DNA from: Turbatrix aceti
Taxonomy: Eukaryota > Nematoda > Chromadorea > Rhabditida > Panagrolaimidae
DNA: 64,000 nt
Assembly (NCBI GenBank): GCA_963969345.1
Contig: OZ017767.1
Span: 11,290,471-11,354,470, forward strand
Direction: 5' to 3'
The translations under genes were made by a program, and so were the position numbers. Within the stretch, counting starts at the first letter, position 1. Every line of letters begins with the position of its first letter. Of this stretch, positions 61,024-64,000 are shown one piece after another. The notes beneath the pieces were generated by a model. That model did no database searches. It saw only the letters and a program-made list of their open reading frames with translations, and was not told the DNA's origin.

Positions 61024-62341
61024 CAAGCAACGGTGAACAAATTTCGACAACGATGGACTGAAAACCAACATCAGTTTAGGCTTTAGAAAAAAAATTAGCT
61101 TGCAGATTTTGAAAGAGCAATAAATTTAGTTTTTCTGCAATTTTTTTAAAGTCCCTTGGCGTCGACTTATACCCCTTCAAAAACTTGTATTACGGACACT
61201 GCAAAACAGACAACCAGCCCTTCATAACTTCCCCGTTATCCCTTCGCCCAATGGTGCCATCCATCCGTCCAAAAACAACCTTCTATTTTTTCTAAGTAGT
61301 CAAATCGTAGTTATACCCAGATGTTTTCTGTTCCCACGTCCTTCAACACCACCGAATACCCATAACAACCAAGCGTGAATTCTAGTCAAGGTGTACATAG
61401 CTACAAACAACCCATCAGAGAGGGTAAAAACAAGCATCTTTTTTGGATAGCTTTTTTTGCCTCTTCTCCGTCCATTACTACGTTTGTTTTTAATAATCAT
61501 TTAGCCTATACTCTAAAAAATGTGTAACGAGATACTACTACGTACTGCTTTTAGACAAACCTTCCCGAAGTGTACTCAAAATATGATGATTGCTCTTATT
61601 ATGTGTGCATGCGATGAAATTGTTATTGAAATTATTAAAAAAGTGACATTGACAAATGATCATAAATGATACATACATAAATGGGGCTTGCTTAATATAC
61701 AAAAAACGATTGGGGTATTTATTATTTATTAAAAACACCCCCGGTCCAGGTGACGGCGGTCCTCTATCCAAAAAAAAAACTACTGAGAACCGACGAAACG
61801 CGATTTGAAACATTTATTTAAACAAAAATTAAAATGCCCGCGTGTTGGCTCAGGCGACACGTGAACAAGTGAAAATGCATGGATTATAGAAAAACGCTAA
61901 AAAATGACAAAAAGTGGAAAAAATCAAAAAAAAATACTGTAATTTTTTAAATTGTTAACGTCAATGTTATATTTATTACATGACGTAAAACAAAATTAAA
62001 TAGAATTTAAAAAAAGAATTGTCATAAATGTAACACTTATATTTACATACGACTTTGTTAGAAAAAGCTGTTCTAAATTTCTTTATTTTGCACAGTATGC
62101 AAGCAGGTGTCTGTGCTCATTTGCACAACATTTCCTGGTTAGCCACTGATAACTGTAAATATCATGTAGCTAAAACAAGTGCTGATTTATTATTCAGAAA
62201 ACGAAAAACTGTATCTATACTACATGTTTGTAAGTTTTTCGTTTTCTTTTTTTGGAACATTGATTAACATTGTCAAATTTCTTAATAATACACACTCAAA
62301 AGTATTGAGCTTTCGTCAAACTTTTGTAATCACTTACAAAA
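61024..62341. other. intergenic
   Basis: Begins with the TTBK 3' UTR. Frames at 61300-61813 on the minus strand have no family. The last 300 bases are AT-rich upstream sequence of the lectin-like gene. Confidence 0.4.
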
Positions 62342-62985
62342 ATGAATACTATAAAGTTCATTGTTTTCGTCGTGTTACTTCCGGTTGCGTTGTGCATTTC
62401 CGAATGCCCTCCTCAATTCGACTTCAACGCCACCATTGATGTCTCCAAATGCTACGCAAACGTTCGAATGCCAAAAGACAGTCTTGATCGCTGTGCTTAT
62501 CCAACGGAGTGCCAATTCCTTCATCCAGATGCCATACCCGTTGTCATCGAAACCAACGTCGAAAACGAAATTCTTTGTACGTTTTTTATACAACCAAATA
62601 TTTATACAATTCTTGATATACTTTAGTTCATGCGTACAAAAACTATCCGATAGCTCACATAGGGTTGTATATTCCTTGCGAGGTTAACTACACAGCTTTT
62701 ATGGAAGCGTATTACGACGATGATTATTTGAGTATTTCTGACTACTTTGTATGGGTCGGTGGACATGTTCCCAATAGGGACTTTTTTAAGTATCGTCCAA
62801 GTAAAGAATTTGCAACTATTGGAAAAGCTAAAAGTCACCCTTATTGGGGTGTGAGCAATGGCACGCTCACAGACGAAGTCACCAATATTATATGCGAAGT
62901 TTTGCTTGATTCTGGTAATGGTACAAATTATTATGATTACTACGAAACCGAAGTCACATACTGGAACGATGTGGAATTTTATTAG
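62342..62985 (+). CDS. secreted C-type-lectin-like protein, 197 aa
   Basis: Two exons, 62342-62576 and 62627-62985, phase 1. It opens with a clear signal peptide (MNTIKFIVFVVLLPVALCIS). The mature part starts ECPPQFDF...SKCYANVRMPKDSLDRCAYPTEC, resembling the CP..F....CY start of a C-type lectin-like domain. IPVVIETNVENEIL, then IAHIGLYIPC, DYFVWVGGHVPN, YWGVSNGT and NIICEVL follow in CTLD order. Typical Ca-binding motifs (EPN/QPD, WND) are not evident, so sugar binding is doubtful. The tail is acidic (YYDYYETEVTYWNDVEFY). The TAG stop at 62983 is followed in the same frame by 12 open codons and then the receptor ATG at 63022, so the two may be, or may recently have been, one gene. The CTLD assignment rests on pattern, not on a search. 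Confidence 0.65.
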
Positions 62986-63021
62986 GATAAAGACGATTAT
63001 GATTTTCAATCTGAACCCGGA

Positions 63022-64000
63022 ATGTCGTTACAATTTCATTTTTCGTCATATAAAACACAGCCAGTGGTTAGCTTGAGGCTATGTAACATGACCGTTATGA
63101 TTTTCGTCGTCTATTACATGTTAAAAAATATGTGTACTAAAAATGGTACTATGAGATCACCTTTTTTCGTCGTATTTGTATTTGGGTCTATTTATTGCGT
63201 AATTGTACAAATTTTACATTTTTTCGAATTTTTTCTGCATGGATGGGCTCCATGGAAGTTTATTGATATTACTCATATTGTGATAACCCACAAAAACATG
63301 TTTGTTGGAATATGGTTTATGATTATGTCATATAACAGATTTACAGGTATTATTTATATTACTAATGTTAATTTTTTGTATTTTCAACAAATCAAATTTC
63401 TGATTTTTCAGCCATTATCTTGTGGCGTCGCATGAACGATCTCTGGAGCACAAATTTAACCATGGCGTACATAGCTTTTGCCATAATTGTTCCCCTTGTT
63501 ATAATGTTACCAATCTTCCTGAATTTAAGATGTTTCTTTTTTGATGATGTTGAAGATTGCTTTGAAATTAATGTTTATCTTCTTGACTCGATAATTTTTG
63601 CGAACAACATTTTGGATGTGCTCACAACATTGATCTCAGCATGTTTTTGCTTCACAACGGGTTTGGCCAGTCGGTTTCACCTCACAGCTTTGCAAAAAGT
63701 TTCTAAAGAACAACGAAAAGCAGAAAATATTCTCCTTATTCAAACTACAATTTTTACAACATTTTACGCAGCACAAACATTTTTTCAATTTTATCGCTAC
63801 ATCAACCATAGAATATGGCTAACAACCACCACCTATAAATCCCGAAATGAATATCTGAGTAGTAATGCATTAAAATTGTGCAGTGATTTGGGTTTCGAAT
63901 TTGCCATTACATCACTTATTATCCCATTTATTGTCTGCAAAACTTGGAGACAAAAACTATTCAGTTCCATGTGGTTGACAAAGTATTTTTCCAAACCATC
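63022..64000 (+). CDS. serpentine receptor, Srg-superfamily-like, partial at window edge
   Basis: Nematode 7TM receptor, exons 63022-63346 and 63412 to the edge, phase 1, still open at 64000. TM segments can be traced: around MTVMIFVVYYML, FFVVFVFGSIYCVIVQILHFF, and NMFVGIWFMIMSYNRFTAIILWRRMNDLW, whose NRFTAI and following W resemble the Srg/Srv TM3 end. Next come AYIAFAIIVPLVIMLPIFLNL, ILDVLTTLISACFCFTTGLASRF, ILLIQTTIFTTFYAAQTFFQF and FEFAITSLIIPFIVCKTW. It is related to the truncated pseudogene at 44566-45238. Its frame is continuous with the lectin-like ORF upstream apart from one TAG, and only 36 bases separate that stop from this ATG. Confidence 0.8.

Overview
This window looks like a piece of a nematode nuclear genome. 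It is AT-rich. The real genes are cut by short GT..AG introns with T-rich TTTTAG/TTTCAG acceptors. The recognisable families are typical of worms: a BMP/TGF-beta ligand, a sigma-class GST, a UDP-glucuronosyltransferase, serpentine chemoreceptors of Srh/Str type and Srg-superfamily type, a TWK two-pore K+ channel with a long tail, and a tau-tubulin-kinase-like kinase. The species cannot be named from the sequence. Exon models below were assembled by hand from splice signals and reading phase.

Layout. 1-5.9 kb: no confident gene, one degenerate tRNA-like element. 5.9-8.9 kb: TGF-beta ligand and GST, both + strand with TATA-like boxes. 9.0-16.5 kb: two minus-strand orphan genes (316 and 575 aa) that share almost identical last exons. 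They are separated by a cluster of three foldback repeats and a decayed GST fragment, so this is an old segmental duplication. 18.2-24.5 kb: UGT, Srh-like receptor, ABCG half-transporter. 24.9-29.4 kb: three copies of an orphan basic-headed protein, A (minus) and B (plus) head-to-head and C in tandem, with near-identical cores and duplicated flanks. 29.5-32.8 kb: TWK channel of 793 aa. 32.8-41.4 kb: mostly non-coding, but with up to three short two-exon candidate genes, then a tandem array of a 486-bp unit containing (AC)n. 41.4-42.8 kb: mitochondrial phosphate carrier. A hAT-type MITE with perfect 8-bp target duplications lies just upstream of it. 44.5-46.1 kb: a 5'-truncated, frameshifted receptor pseudogene abutting an inverted copy of the (AC)n element. 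46.1-57.3 kb: an 11-kb stretch without a confident gene. 57.4-61.0 kb: TTBK-like kinase of 832 aa. 62.3 kb to the edge: a secreted C-type-lectin-like protein whose reading frame runs, interrupted by a single TAG, straight into a serpentine receptor.

The genes do not form one pathway. The most unusual observation is the lectin-like domain/7TM arrangement at the right edge. The best-defined mobile element is the hAT MITE at 42.9-43.5 kb. The strongest evolutionary signals are the A/B/C orphan family and the mosaic orphan pair at 9-16.5 kb.
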